38,916 nucleotides of DNA from JBCDAP01 sp038747915 (lineage in GTDB: Bacteria > Planctomycetota > Phycisphaerae > Phycisphaerales > UBA1924). The notes beneath the pieces are model-generated. The model was not told the origin of the DNA, did no database searches, and was given only the letters and a program-made list of their open reading frames with translations. Below, piece after piece: positions 24,686 through 33,143 of the stretch (within the stretch, counting starts at the first letter, position 1; every line of letters starts with the position of its first letter). A program made the position numbers and the translations under genes. Where the stretch lies: contig JBCDJJ010000028.1 of the NCBI GenBank assembly GCA_038747915.1, forward strand, positions 1 through 38,916, in the 5' to 3' direction.

Positions 24686-24741
24686 ACCAACGAGCCGCGG
24701 GCGCAAGCCCGTGGACCAACGAGCCGCGGACCACAGCGCGG
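24686..24741. repeat. REP-like direct repeat pair between serA and pepF
   Basis: Two copies start ACCAACGAGCCGCGG (24686 and 24715). The first contains the hairpin CCGCGGGC-GCAA-GCCCGTGG (24695-24714, one G-T pair), the second a weaker CCGCG/CGCGG stem. The repeat fills the gap between convergent genes and could act as a two-way terminator. A relative lies at 37597-37622. Confidence 0.6.
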
Positions 24742-26499
24742 TCACTCCGGCAACTTGGCCAACTCTCGCTCCACCGCCTCGCGAAGCGTCGCCATCCGCG
24801 ACGCCGAGAAGTCGAACGGCACGCCCGCAGCCTCGAACAGCTCGGGCAACGGCCTCGCGCCGCCAATCGCCAGCGAGTGCTTGTACAGCTCCAACGCCCG
24901 CGCCGGCCCCTCTTCGAGCGAGATCAACCAGAGCGACAGCGCACCGAGCTGCGCGATCCCGTACTCGATGTAGTAGAACGGGCTGCCGAAGAGATGACCC
25001 TGACGCTGCCACTGGTACGCATGGGCGTCTTCGAGCCCCGCCCAATCAACATCGGGTGAGAACCGCGTGAAGATCCGGTGCCACGCCCCGCGACGCTCCT
25101 CCGCGGTGTGCGACGGGTTGGCGTACACCCAGTGCTGGAACGCATCGATCGTCGCGACCCACGGGAAGAGCGAGAGCGTGCCCTCGAGCTGCTGACGCCG
25201 GGCCCGGTCGGCCTCCGCCGGGTCGGCGTAGTACTCGTCCCAGAAGGGCATCGTGAGCAGCTCCATCACCATCGATGCCACCTCGCAGAACTCGATGGGC
25301 GCGTGACGATACTCGAGCAACGGATCCTTCCAGCACAGCAGCGAGTGGAACGCATGCCCCGCCTCGTGCACCATCGTCTCCACATCGCGGTGCAGCCCCG
25401 CGGCGTTCATGAAGATGAACGGTGTGCCCGAGCGGTCGCGCATGTACTGATAGCCGCCCGACGCCTTGCCGCGGCGCGACTCGAGATCGAACTGGCCGCC
25501 CATGTCATCACCGAGCGATGAGAACAGCTCGCCGAGCCCCGGATCGAGCCGGTCGAACACGCGGCGGGTGCGGTCGATCAGATCCTGACCACTCTTGAAC
25601 GGCTTGAGCGGCGGCCGACCAAACTCATCAACCGCGAGATCCCACGGACGAACCGTGTCGAGCCCGAGGTTGTTGGTCCGCCGCTTGGTCAGCCCGGAGG
25701 TAAACGGCACGAGCACCTGCTCCACCGCATCGTGGAACGCCTCGCTCTCGGCCACCCCATAGTCGAAGCGGTGCCGACTCTCGAAGTTGAACTCCGTGAA
25801 CCGCTCGAAGCCCGCGTTCTGCGCCATCTCGTGCCGCTTCGAGACCATCTGGTCGAAGATCGCGTCGATCGGCTCGTGATCCGCGAGCCGGCGATCTGCT
25901 ACCGCCCGCCACGCCGACTCGCGCACCCCGCGATCCGTGTTCTGCAGGTACGCGCCCATCTGCGGCAGCGTGCGCTCTTCGCCCTGGAACATCACCGTCA
26001 TCGCGCCGCATAGCTGGTCGTAATCGTTATCCAGCTTGCTGAGCGCCGTCACGATCGACACGTTCTCCTCGCGAAACAGGCGAACGTCCGATGAGGTGCT
26101 CCGCTTGAGCACCTCGTACCGAGAGGCGTCCAGATCGAAGCTGCCGAAGAGCTCCTCAAGCTTGCGATCCAGCTCGAATGATCGGGTGCGAAGCTCCGGC
26201 GCCGTCTCGTCGAGGTACACCCGCCACGCGGTCTGCACACGCTCATCGTCGGTCCGGCACGTGGTCGCGATGAACAGCTCACCGCGCGCCTCGTGCGCCG
26301 CTGAAAACAGCGCCGACCGATCGAGCAGCCACTCCTCCGCCTCGCCCACGGTCGTGATGGAGCGATCGCGGAGCTCCTCGAGCAACGGTCGCAACGCGCC
26401 GATCGACGACGCATCAAGCCCGTCGGGCACGTACGACGCCCGCGACCCCGTACCCGCGAAGTCCGCAGCAGGGGATCGCCGCTCAGAATGTTCTCTCAT
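24742..26499 (-). CDS. pepF: Oligoendopeptidase F-like M3 metallopeptidase
   Basis: Cytoplasmic zinc peptidase that degrades oligopeptides. About 585 residues. The zinc motif is HEAGH (in ETMVHEAGHAFHSLLCW) with the third ligand Glu in PIEFCEVASMVMELL. Other family blocks are FRQ-like FNFESRHRFDYG, LFSSLGDDMGGQFDLESRRGKASGG split by the active cleft, and HIF-like AWHRIFTRFSPDVDW. No signal peptide. The ATG at 26499 is chosen over 26550, whose extra residues are Gly/Arg-rich. Convergent with serA. Confidence 0.9.
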   Translation of the reverse strand: MREHSERRSPAADFAGTGSRASYVPDGLDASSIGALRPLLEELRDRSITTVGEAEEWLLDRSALFSAAHEARGELFIATTCRTDDERVQTAWRVYLDETAPELRTRSFELDRKLEELFGSFDLDASRYEVLKRSTSSDVRLFREENVSIVTALSKLDNDYDQLCGAMTVMFQGEERTLPQMGAYLQNTDRGVRESAWRAVADRRLADHEPIDAIFDQMVSKRHEMAQNAGFERFTEFNFESRHRFDYGVAESEAFHDAVEQVLVPFTSGLTKRRTNNLGLDTVRPWDLAVDEFGRPPLKPFKSGQDLIDRTRRVFDRLDPGLGELFSSLGDDMGGQFDLESRRGKASGGYQYMRDRSGTPFIFMNAAGLHRDVETMVHEAGHAFHSLLCWKDPLLEYRHAPIEFCEVASMVMELLTMPFWDEYYADPAEADRARRQQLEGTLSLFPWVATIDAFQHWVYANPSHTAEERRGAWHRIFTRFSPDVDWAGLEDAHAYQWQRQGHLFGSPFYYIEYGIAQLGALSLWLISLEEGPARALELYKHSLAIGGARPLPELFEAAGVPFDFSASRMATLREAVERELAKLPE

Positions 26500-26581
26500 C
26501 TCGATGCTCTCGCCACGGCGCCAACCGCCCCCGGCTCCAAGCCGGGACACACGGACTGGGACCTTGTGTAGTGACCTCGAT

Positions 26582-26600
26582 CGGATCTCATAGAGATCCG
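26582..26600 (-). terminator. Stem-loop after the Clp/SppA-like protease gene
   Basis: CGGATCT pairs with AGATCCG around a 5-nt loop, 35 nt past the stop of the minus-strand gene at 26635. No T-run follows, so termination is only a candidate role. Confidence 0.35.
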
Positions 26601-26634
26601 CCGGGAGTGTCGGACACGACGACTGTAACGATCT

Positions 26635-28080
26635 TTACCTCGGTTGACACGCCTCACCGGCTTGGTCGATCAACGACTCCAAATCGTCGAACCAGATCTT
26701 GCGATTCCCACCGAAAATGTAGAAATCGATCGCGTCCTGACAGTCCGTATCCATCTCTTCGATCCGGCGCAACCGGATGGCCGCATCGCTCACCTGCTTC
26801 CGGCAGATCCCGATGTCGCCCGATGCCGCGGCGACCTGAGCCCGCCCCAGATGCTCGAAGAAGGCGTCGTAGTGCCGATTGAACGTCAGTGTCGACTCGA
26901 AATAGCAGTCGCGATGGTCCGTCTGGATCTGGTTGGCCCCATCGGCCACCTGCCGCCACTCGCTAAAGCCGAGCAGCTCCGCCAACTCATCCTTCGACTT
27001 CGCGATGCCCTGGGCGATGTCCCACTTGACCGACTGCGCAGCATCGAGCGTCAGAATCTCCCTCGATGACGAGACCAGAACCGCATCGTTCTCTTCCGCA
27101 AAGCCGACATCCGAACCAAACCACATCCGCCAATCGACATCACCGTAGTCGTCGACCTTCGCGGTCAACGCAAGCGGGCGGTTCGGCTCCTCGTTCTCAT
27201 CCTCCCACCACCACGTGCTCGGCTCCGTGGGATCACCGGAGACCTGCATCGCCCACATGACCTCGTACGGGTGATCACCCCAACGCGAGATCTCCTGCAT
27301 CATGAAGAGCACGCCGTTCAACTCACCGCCCTTCACCGCGGTGAGCCGGCCCTGGTTGCTCGGGTCAGAGAAGAAGCCGGTGCAGGCACCGATGTGGCCC
27401 GGCGGCATCATGTAGATCTCTTCAACCGCCCACGCGGTCATCGCCGCTGCCGAGATGGCGCTCTCGATCCACATCACCGTCCGGAAATAGGGCTTCATGT
27501 GGAAGTGGATGTACTCGGTCAGAAGGCTGATCTCGACCAACGCACCGCCGCCCGAATCCATGATCAGCACGACTACGTCCGGCTGCTCCTCCTCCGGAAG
27601 ATCCTTCAAATAATCAACCGACCGCTCGAGCGCATCCTGATTCACATACGGCCCGACCATGTCTTTGTTGGTCTCGGTCTCACCGAGCCGGATGAACGCG
27701 ATCTTGCCGACTGTCGGCGGGATCGTGGGAGACGCGATGTCATCCTCCTCCGAGGATCCATCGCCCGCCTCGGTGCCGTCTTCGACGTCGCCGTCCTCGT
27801 CATCTCCGCCATCCACGCCGGAGGCGGAGCCGGAGCCGACCGCATCAAGATCGATCCGCTCGATGTCCGTGCGAAGAACCACCTCGGTCCTTGTGATCCC
27901 GCCCGCGAGCACGATCTCGACAATGATCCACGACTCACCCTCGATGTCGCGGATGATCTCGCCCCGAAGCTCGCGGCCATCGCGCAGATACACGACATCT
28001 TCAGCCAGCGCGTCGTAGGGCACCACGAACACCAGGCAGGCCAGCGCGATCCAAACCCAAGCGGACATCTTCTTCATCAT
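26635..28080 (-). CDS. Exported ClpP/SppA-like serine protease with N-terminal beta domain
   Basis: A 481-residue exported protein. A signal peptide (residues 1-26) is followed by a small beta domain (DVVYLRDGRELRGEIIRD, to about residue 78), an acidic linker (about 84-115), then a ClpP/crotonase-fold domain: VVVLIMDSGGGALVEISLL (oxyanion and fold core) and VMWIESAISAAAMTAW with candidate catalytic Ser210, followed by EEIYMMPPGHIGAC. This order is that of SppA and NfeD-type proteases. The C-terminal 150 residues are helical. The upstream gene on the same strand is a paralogue whose serine is gone. Substrate unknown. The ATG at 28080 is directly followed by a second ATG. A long in-frame extension upstream is not signal-like and is dropped. 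Confidence 0.75.
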   Translation of the reverse strand: MMKKMSAWVWIALACLVFVVPYDALAEDVVYLRDGRELRGEIIRDIEGESWIIVEIVLAGGITRTEVVLRTDIERIDLDAVGSGSASGVDGGDDEDGDVEDGTEAGDGSSEEDDIASPTIPPTVGKIAFIRLGETETNKDMVGPYVNQDALERSVDYLKDLPEEEQPDVVVLIMDSGGGALVEISLLTEYIHFHMKPYFRTVMWIESAISAAAMTAWAVEEIYMMPPGHIGACTGFFSDPSNQGRLTAVKGGELNGVLFMMQEISRWGDHPYEVMWAMQVSGDPTEPSTWWWEDENEEPNRPLALTAKVDDYGDVDWRMWFGSDVGFAEENDAVLVSSSREILTLDAAQSVKWDIAQGIAKSKDELAELLGFSEWRQVADGANQIQTDHRDCYFESTLTFNRHYDAFFEHLGRAQVAAASGDIGICRKQVSDAAIRLRRIEEMDTDCQDAIDFYIFGGNRKIWFDDLESLIDQAGEACQPR

Positions 28081-28195
28081 GGTTGTCGATCCCTGTTGCT
28101 GCGTTCTCGGCTCACCCGCGTCGAAACCCGGGACCCAAGCTCTTTCTTCACAACGGCACCCGAACACCACACCGAGTGGAACGAGTGCCCGATTA

Positions 28196-29785
28196 TTACG
28201 GCAACGCCCGCTGAAGCTCGTTCAGACGAGCGATCCAATCCGCATCCCAATCACCCTCGCGCTCCAGTGCTTCGATCGACGTACGGAAAAACTCCCGCCA
28301 CTGCTCGCTCGGGTCGAAGACCTCGGCATACTCCTCCAGAATCCTATTGATCCGCCGCATCAGATTGATCATCTCAGAGCGGAGCCGATTCACACGCGCC
28401 ACCGCCTCTTCGACACTCTCCGCACGGATCGGCCGGAAGAAGCGCTCCTCGATATCGCGGTACAGCTCGTTGAGCTTGTCCGCGTTCTCGACGATCTCGT
28501 CCTTCCACCCGTCGATGATCTCCTGGCTGCGGATGTCCTCGAGCACGTGGTACGGCCCCACGCCAAGATTGCCCATCACCTCTTGGATCGTCTGTGAAGG
28601 GGTATGAGAAATACCGAGCACATCGGCGAGGTCGGCGTCGAGTCGAAGCAGGTCGGGCGCGACACTGCTGAATCGACCGTCGTTGTACCGCTCCAGGCGA
28701 CCATTGTCCGTCAGCACCCGGAACCCGGCCCGGAGCTGCGGCTGCGTCGGCGGCTGAGTCAGAATCTCGGGCTGACCGCCCACGATCCGGTACGAAAGCC
28801 AATGCTTGCTCCGCGTCATCGCGTTGATGACCGCAGGGCCAACCTCCTCGTACCCGCCTTGAATCGCAAAGCCGACCGCATGACCAAGGCGAAGCGACAC
28901 CTGCTTCTCCATCACCACACGATCGCCCCGGTTGAGCTCCTCGGCAGCAAGATCGATCATCAGATCGAGATCACTGGTGAAGTACATCGTACCGGTCGGC
29001 TTGAAGACGATCTCCGGCGAGATCCACGGAAGGATCGTCCCGCCGTTGTTCGTATCACCAACCCAGAACACAAGGCGACGGTTCTTGTCGATCTGATCCT
29101 GAATGATCGGGCGAAGCTGCGCCTCGACCTCGAACACACCATCGACACCGCCCAGCGTGATCAGATCGATCTCGATCAGGACGATGTGCTTGTCACGCAC
29201 CGCCGGATCAACCGTCTTGACAATCCGGCCGTCCGGAAGTTCTTCCACGATGATGTCGTCGAAAACCGCCTCGACGTCCTCGAAGACCCGCTCCATCGGT
29301 GTCTTCGTGATCGGCCTCGTCCGCTCGAAATCCAGGCGGAACCAGCCGGCGTAGCTCGACGAGCCGTCCATCTTGATGTGGTAAACCTTCGCGAAATCCT
29401 CCGGCTGCTCCAGAAGCTCGGTATGGCCGGGGTGAACCTTCTCTTCCTCTTGAGCACGCCAGTGCTGGAGCTGGGCCGAGTCTTCCACGATCAGGTCGCG
29501 ATGCACCGACCGAACCGTCGGGTCGTCGTAGGTGAACGACAGCTCCATCGGGATCACACACGAGGCGCAGTAAAACCGGAAGCCCTTCGCCGTCTCCTCG
29601 ACAATCTCGCCGCGCAGCTCCTCGCCGTTGGTCCGGACGATCAGGTCGTACGTGTCAGGAGTCGCTTCCTCCGCATCGGTTGACTCCGCATGCGTCGGGC
29701 TTGGCACGAGCGTCAGCACAGCAGCCGCAGCCACAGCCGCCCCGATACTCCACCGCCACACACCGCCCGTCGCCAGCTCGGTCAT
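28196..29785 (-). CDS. Exported inactive paralogue of the ClpP/SppA-like protease
   Basis: A 529-residue exported protein. AAGGAG lies 6 nt before the ATG. A signal peptide is followed by the same N-terminal beta domain as its neighbour (DLIVRTNGEELRGEIVEE against DVVYLRDGRELRGEIIRD). The segment RLVFWVGDTNNGGTILPWIS (237-256), then PEIVFKPTG, aligns by eye with RTVMWIESAISAAAMTAWAV then EEIYMMPPG in the neighbour; the catalytic serine region has become GDTNNGG. Downstream, LRLDADLADVLGISHTPSQT and IQEVMGNLGV parallel LTLDAAQSVKWDIAQGIAKS and KDELAELLGF. A long helical C-terminus (about 440-529) is coiled-coil-like. Most likely a pseudoprotease partner or regulator. A CASC pair at residues 73-76 is unique to this copy. 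Confidence 0.65.
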   Translation of the reverse strand: MTELATGGVWRWSIGAAVAAAAVLTLVPSPTHAESTDAEEATPDTYDLIVRTNGEELRGEIVEETAKGFRFYCASCVIPMELSFTYDDPTVRSVHRDLIVEDSAQLQHWRAQEEEKVHPGHTELLEQPEDFAKVYHIKMDGSSSYAGWFRLDFERTRPITKTPMERVFEDVEAVFDDIIVEELPDGRIVKTVDPAVRDKHIVLIEIDLITLGGVDGVFEVEAQLRPIIQDQIDKNRRLVFWVGDTNNGGTILPWISPEIVFKPTGTMYFTSDLDLMIDLAAEELNRGDRVVMEKQVSLRLGHAVGFAIQGGYEEVGPAVINAMTRSKHWLSYRIVGGQPEILTQPPTQPQLRAGFRVLTDNGRLERYNDGRFSSVAPDLLRLDADLADVLGISHTPSQTIQEVMGNLGVGPYHVLEDIRSQEIIDGWKDEIVENADKLNELYRDIEERFFRPIRAESVEEAVARVNRLRSEMINLMRRINRILEEYAEVFDPSEQWREFFRTSIEALEREGDWDADWIARLNELQRALP

Positions 29786-29934
29786 CCGTTGCTCCTTGCG
29801 TATTCACCGGCCGCCACGCGTGCCGTCACAGTCAAAGATGAGGCCACGACCCCGACACGCCCCGGCGCCGGCGACGCTCGATTTCGTCAATACAAGGCAT
29901 CGTATCGCCCGGTTGCAACCTGGTCGGGGTGAAC

Positions 29935-31179
29935 TCACTCGTCCACAGAGGACGCCCACGACAGGACCAACGCCGCCGCCGCCTCGGGCTCACGCACACG
30001 GCCCTCCAGTTGAGCGTCGTACACCCGCTCCAACCACTCGCCAAACTTCGGCCCCGGCTCCAGCCCCCGCGCGATCAGTGTGTCGCCCGTCACGAGCGGC
30101 ACCGGCGCCAACCCCACCCCGTCCGACGCGAGCGACTCGACCGCCACCCGAACATCTTTGCCCAACTGCGGATCCCGAGCCGCCACCATCGCCAAGGACT
30201 CCCCAAAGCGCCCGCGAGATGCCGCCCGCTTCCGACCAGCCACACCAAGACCCACCCACGCACCACCGATCGTCGCCACCAAACCCACCATCTCCTGCAC
30301 ATCCGCCCGCTCCTCGTTGCTCAGGCACATCGAGCGCGTGGCCACCCCGCCCGACCCCGCCGCATCCGAGGCGTCCCCCCCCGCCCGATCGAGCAGCCCC
30401 GCCGAAAGCCCCGCCGCCGCGTCCGATCCCGCACCCACCCCCGCGAGCGCCACCACCTCGATCGACCCAACCGATGCCTGTCCCAGCGCCGGACCGTCCA
30501 GCCCCAGCTCGTGCATCAGCGCCACCGCGTGCGCCCGGTGCGCATGCCCCAGCATCTTCCGGCACTCCTCCCCCACACGCTCGCGGCTCACCCCATCAAG
30601 CGACGACGCGTGCGCACGCACCGCCTCACCCGTCGCCCGCTCGACCGCGAACCCCAGACGAGCCGCGAAACGCACCGCCCGCAGCGCCCGCAGGTGGTCC
30701 TCCGCCAACCGCGCCGCCGGGTCACCCACCGCGCGCACCAGCCCCGCCTCGAGGTCGCCCACACCGCCCACGTAGTCAACCACGCGGCCACGCTCGTCGG
30801 TCGAGACCTCGAGCGGATCGAGAAACAACGCATTGATCGTGAAATCACGCCGCAGCGCATCCTCACGCGCATCGGTCAGCCGGATCGAGTCCGGCCGGCG
30901 ACGATCCGTGTACGTCCCCTCTGCGCGGAACGTCGCCACCTCCGTCCACACACCACCAAAGCGCACCTGCACGACCGCGAAGGCCTTCCCGACCTCGCGC
31001 GTCCTCGCGAACACACGCTGCACGTCGTCGGGCGGCGCCGACGTCGCCACGTCGTAGTCGTGCGGCGCGAGCCCGAGCAACTCATCCCGCACGCACCCAC
31101 CCGCGAGATACGCCTCGTACCCGGCCTCGCGAAGCGCCCGAACGATCCCCACCGCCGCGTCCCGTGCCCGCGAGTGCAT
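29935..31179 (-). CDS. CCA-adding tRNA nucleotidyltransferase / poly(A) polymerase family
   Basis: Adds or repairs the CCA end of tRNA, or belongs to the closely related poly(A) polymerase group. 414 residues. The nucleotidyltransferase head has AYLAGGCVRDELLGL and the metal-binding pair in HDYDVATSA. Further motifs: VEVATFR-type strand EVATFRAEGTYTD, RRDFTINALFLDPL, and DHLRALRAVRFAARLGF. The C-terminal part is Ala/Gly-rich and less conserved, with an odd low-complexity stretch around GAGSDAAAGLSAGLLDRAGG. Sequence does not separate CCA-adding, A-adding and CC-adding enzymes. The ATG has no Shine-Dalgarno site, and TAGACT stands 6 nt upstream. Confidence 0.88.
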   Translation of the reverse strand: MHSRARDAAVGIVRALREAGYEAYLAGGCVRDELLGLAPHDYDVATSAPPDDVQRVFARTREVGKAFAVVQVRFGGVWTEVATFRAEGTYTDRRRPDSIRLTDAREDALRRDFTINALFLDPLEVSTDERGRVVDYVGGVGDLEAGLVRAVGDPAARLAEDHLRALRAVRFAARLGFAVERATGEAVRAHASSLDGVSRERVGEECRKMLGHAHRAHAVALMHELGLDGPALGQASVGSIEVVALAGVGAGSDAAAGLSAGLLDRAGGDASDAAGSGGVATRSMCLSNEERADVQEMVGLVATIGGAWVGLGVAGRKRAASRGRFGESLAMVAARDPQLGKDVRVAVESLASDGVGLAPVPLVTGDTLIARGLEPGPKFGEWLERVYDAQLEGRVREPEAAAALVLSWASSVDE

Positions 31180-31185
31180 CGGCTC

Positions 31186-31195
31186 AGTCTACGCT
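31186..31195. promoter_or_regulatory. Overlapping bidirectional -10-like elements, nucleotidyltransferase / small membrane protein
   Basis: AGTCTACGCT contains TACGCT (31190-31195), 7 nt before the ATG at 31203, and TAGACT (31186-31191 on minus), 6 nt before the ATG at 31179. Start-to-start spacer is 23 bp, with the two hexamers sharing their TA, exactly as at 4827-4836. Confidence 0.5.
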
Positions 31196-31202
31196 TGTCC
31201 GT

Positions 31203-31409
31203 ATGTCCCCCGACCCGACCGATCCACCGGCGCCGCCCACCAACCCCACGAGCACACCGCGACGATCCCCCCGCCGCGGCGTCTTCCCCATCCTCATCCT
31301 CCTCTGGGTCGCAGCCATCGCTGCGGTCTTCACACTCACCACCTGCCTCAAGCTCGCCGGCCCCGAGTCGCTCCGTGTGACGACCGATCACCCAGCACCA
31401 GCACCCTGA
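31203..31409 (+). CDS. Small proline-rich single-pass membrane protein, 68 residues
   Basis: Starts MSPDPTDPPAPPTNP, then a basic stretch (RRSPRRG), one hydrophobic helix (FPILILLWVAAIAAVFTLTT), and a short polar tail ending HPAPAP. Proline-rich, positive-inside and one helix: topology likely N-in. The start is supported by a TACGCT hexamer 7 nt upstream in a 23-bp divergent spacer. Its last 22 bases overlap the 3' end of rsmD on the opposite strand. No family is recognised. Confidence 0.5.
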   Translation: MSPDPTDPPAPPTNPTSTPRRSPRRGVFPILILLWVAAIAAVFTLTTCLKLAGPESLRVTTDHPAPAP

Positions 31410-32038
31410 CCCGCCCCCGACTCGCGCATGTACAGATGTACCGCTGTCGTCCCGTAGGCATGCGTCTCCGGCCCGATCGCACCCTCCACATCAAGCGCCA
31501 CCTCGCGCCGCTCGCCACCCGGCAGCACATCCACGAGCGGCCACGGCGTCCGCACCACCGCGAACCCGCCCTCATCAAGGCGCGACACGAACCGCGACAC
31601 CTGGTCGAACACGCGTCCACGCGTCCCAGGATCTTCCATCAACGGGTACGGCGGATCGAACATCACGATGTGCATCGGCTCCGGCGCCCGCGCCACCGCC
31701 GACCCACCCAACGCATCCCCCGCAGCGACGCGTGCCCGATCCCCAACGCCTAGCGACTCGATGTTCCGCCGCAGCATCGTCACCACATCACGATCACGGT
31801 CATAAAACGTGCATGCCGCTGCACCCCGCGATAGGGCCTCGAGCCCAAACGAGCCCGTGCCCGCGAACACATCCGCAACGCCCTGGCCTTCAACATGCCC
31901 GCGCAGCAGATTGAAGATCGACTCCCGCACCCGATCCGGCAGCGGACGCGTCACCGACGCATCCGCGGGCGCCTCGATCCGACGCGACCGATGCTCGCCA
32001 CCGATGATCCGCAACGTATGCCCACGCCCGCGCGCCAT
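31388..32038 (-). CDS. rsmD: 16S rRNA (guanine-966-N2) methyltransferase, RsmD family
   Basis: Methylates G966 of 16S rRNA. About 216 residues. Family motifs are LRIIGGEHRSRRI, TRPLPDRVRESIFNLL, VADVFAGTGSFGLEALSRGA (SAM-binding) and the catalytic DPPY (VMFDPPYPLMED). ATG at 32038 gives the usual N-terminus; the longer reading from 32086 overlaps the upstream gene. It starts 5 nt after the stop of the upstream envelope protein gene, so the two are likely co-transcribed. A Gly/Ala-rich tail (GAGQGAGAG) follows the conserved core. Confidence 0.9.
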   Translation of the reverse strand: MARGRGHTLRIIGGEHRSRRIEAPADASVTRPLPDRVRESIFNLLRGHVEGQGVADVFAGTGSFGLEALSRGAAACTFYDRDRDVVTMLRRNIESLGVGDRARVAAGDALGGSAVARAPEPMHIVMFDPPYPLMEDPGTRGRVFDQVSRFVSRLDEGGFAVVRTPWPLVDVLPGGERREVALDVEGAIGPETHAYGTTAVHLYMRESGAGQGAGAG

Positions 32039-32043
32039 CACAC

Positions 32044-32940
32044 TCAGAACGACAGCCCCGCGCCGACATACAGCCCCGCGGTCCACCCGTCGAACGTGAT
32101 CTCGCTGTCCGTGTCAAACTCCGCCGACACATGGCGGAACCCAAACTCGGCTCGAAACAGATCGTGCGGCGCGAGCGACACCCGCGCATCGATGCCAAAC
32201 CCGACGACACCGTCACCGCCCATCCCGTCACCCTCGACCTCGATCGCCCATCCTGCCGGCAGATCCATGTACATCGTCGTCCCGCCGAAGGCCGCCGGGA
32301 ACGTGTCGCCGCCCGTGAACTGCCCGCCACCAACCTCCTGCAGCTCGAGCTCGATGTCCGTCACCCGCACACCGACAAACGCATCGAACCGGATCTCGAT
32401 GTCCGTTGATGGATCCGAGAACACCGGGTCAAAGCTGTACCCCGCCGCGACCTCCACCGCGAGGTACTCAAAGTCGGTCTCGATCGTGTCGCCGGGCACA
32501 ACGCTCAGCCCACCCGCGGTGAACGCCGACCGCGCGCTCGATGTCCCCTGCTGATCAAGCCCGTACCCACGCATCCGCAGTAGATACTTGTCGTTCACAC
32601 GAAGTGCCAGATCGCCGAGCGGCCCGAACACCGGCTCGTCGAGTTCGAGCGATTCCGCGGAGAACTCCCTGCTGCCGCCGAGCGTGAAGTCCGCCGAGTG
32701 CGCCGCGCGCCACGCCAGACCGTTGATCTGCAGGAACGCCCGCTCTGTGAGCTGCACCTCGCGCCGCTCCGGCGCGACACCCGCGAGCGAGCCGACCAAC
32801 CCACCGAGTCCCTCCGCCACACCCTCCGGCGAGTCGAGCGGCCCACGGTCGTCGACAGCGCCCGTCTGCGCGACACCCCCGAACGCCAATGCACCACAGA
32901 CAAGCACGCAGGCCCCAGAACGCACATCCATGGAGCGCAT
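32044..32940 (-). CDS. Secreted beta-rich protein, possible outer-membrane beta-barrel
   Basis: 298 residues with a signal peptide (GACVLVCGALAFGGVAQTG), a helical stretch, and then many alternating strands such as DDRGP-flanked segments: YLAVEVAAGYSF, IEIRFDAFVGVRV, VVGFGIDARVSLA, LFRAEFGFRHVSA, and a C-terminus TAGLYVGAGLSF. A terminal Phe after alternating hydrophobics is typical of outer-membrane barrels recognised by BamA. I do not recognise a family. Just upstream of rsmD on the same strand. ATG at 32940 or the in-frame ATG at 32931 are both possible starts. Confidence 0.6.
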   Translation of the reverse strand: MRSMDVRSGACVLVCGALAFGGVAQTGAVDDRGPLDSPEGVAEGLGGLVGSLAGVAPERREVQLTERAFLQINGLAWRAAHSADFTLGGSREFSAESLELDEPVFGPLGDLALRVNDKYLLRMRGYGLDQQGTSSARSAFTAGGLSVVPGDTIETDFEYLAVEVAAGYSFDPVFSDPSTDIEIRFDAFVGVRVTDIELELQEVGGGQFTGGDTFPAAFGGTTMYMDLPAGWAIEVEGDGMGGDGVVGFGIDARVSLAPHDLFRAEFGFRHVSAEFDTDSEITFDGWTAGLYVGAGLSF

Positions 32941-33091
32941 CCTACATCACGGGCCGAACACCCCTCGTACCGCTCGCCGCGCACCGAAACCGATTTCGGG
33001 TCGACTATTCGGTCTACCGACCGATGCGATCCCCGGTAACCCGCACGATCGCGATTTCGGTCGAAATGCGTTGATTCGCACCGGGTCAGAC

Positions 33092-33119
33092 TTGCCCGGC
33101 TCGGGAAAGCGGCTATTGT
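33092..33119 (+). promoter_or_regulatory. Candidate promoter of the 1155-residue secreted protein gene
   Basis: TTGCCC (33092-33097), a 16-bp spacer, and TATTGT (33114-33119). A start near 33126 would leave a leader of about 260 nt before the ATG at 33388. I recognise no riboswitch in that leader. A second weak hairpin, AGCCCG...CGGGCT, lies near 33330. Confidence 0.4.
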
Positions 33120-33129
33120 GTGTTCATAG

Positions 33130-33143
33130 GTAAATCATTTTAC
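33130..33143. promoter_or_regulatory. AT-rich operator-like dyad in the leader
   Basis: GTAAA-TCAT-TTTAC is an inverted repeat 10 bp after the candidate -10. It is very AT-rich for this genome and placed where a repressor would block transcription. Confidence 0.3.
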
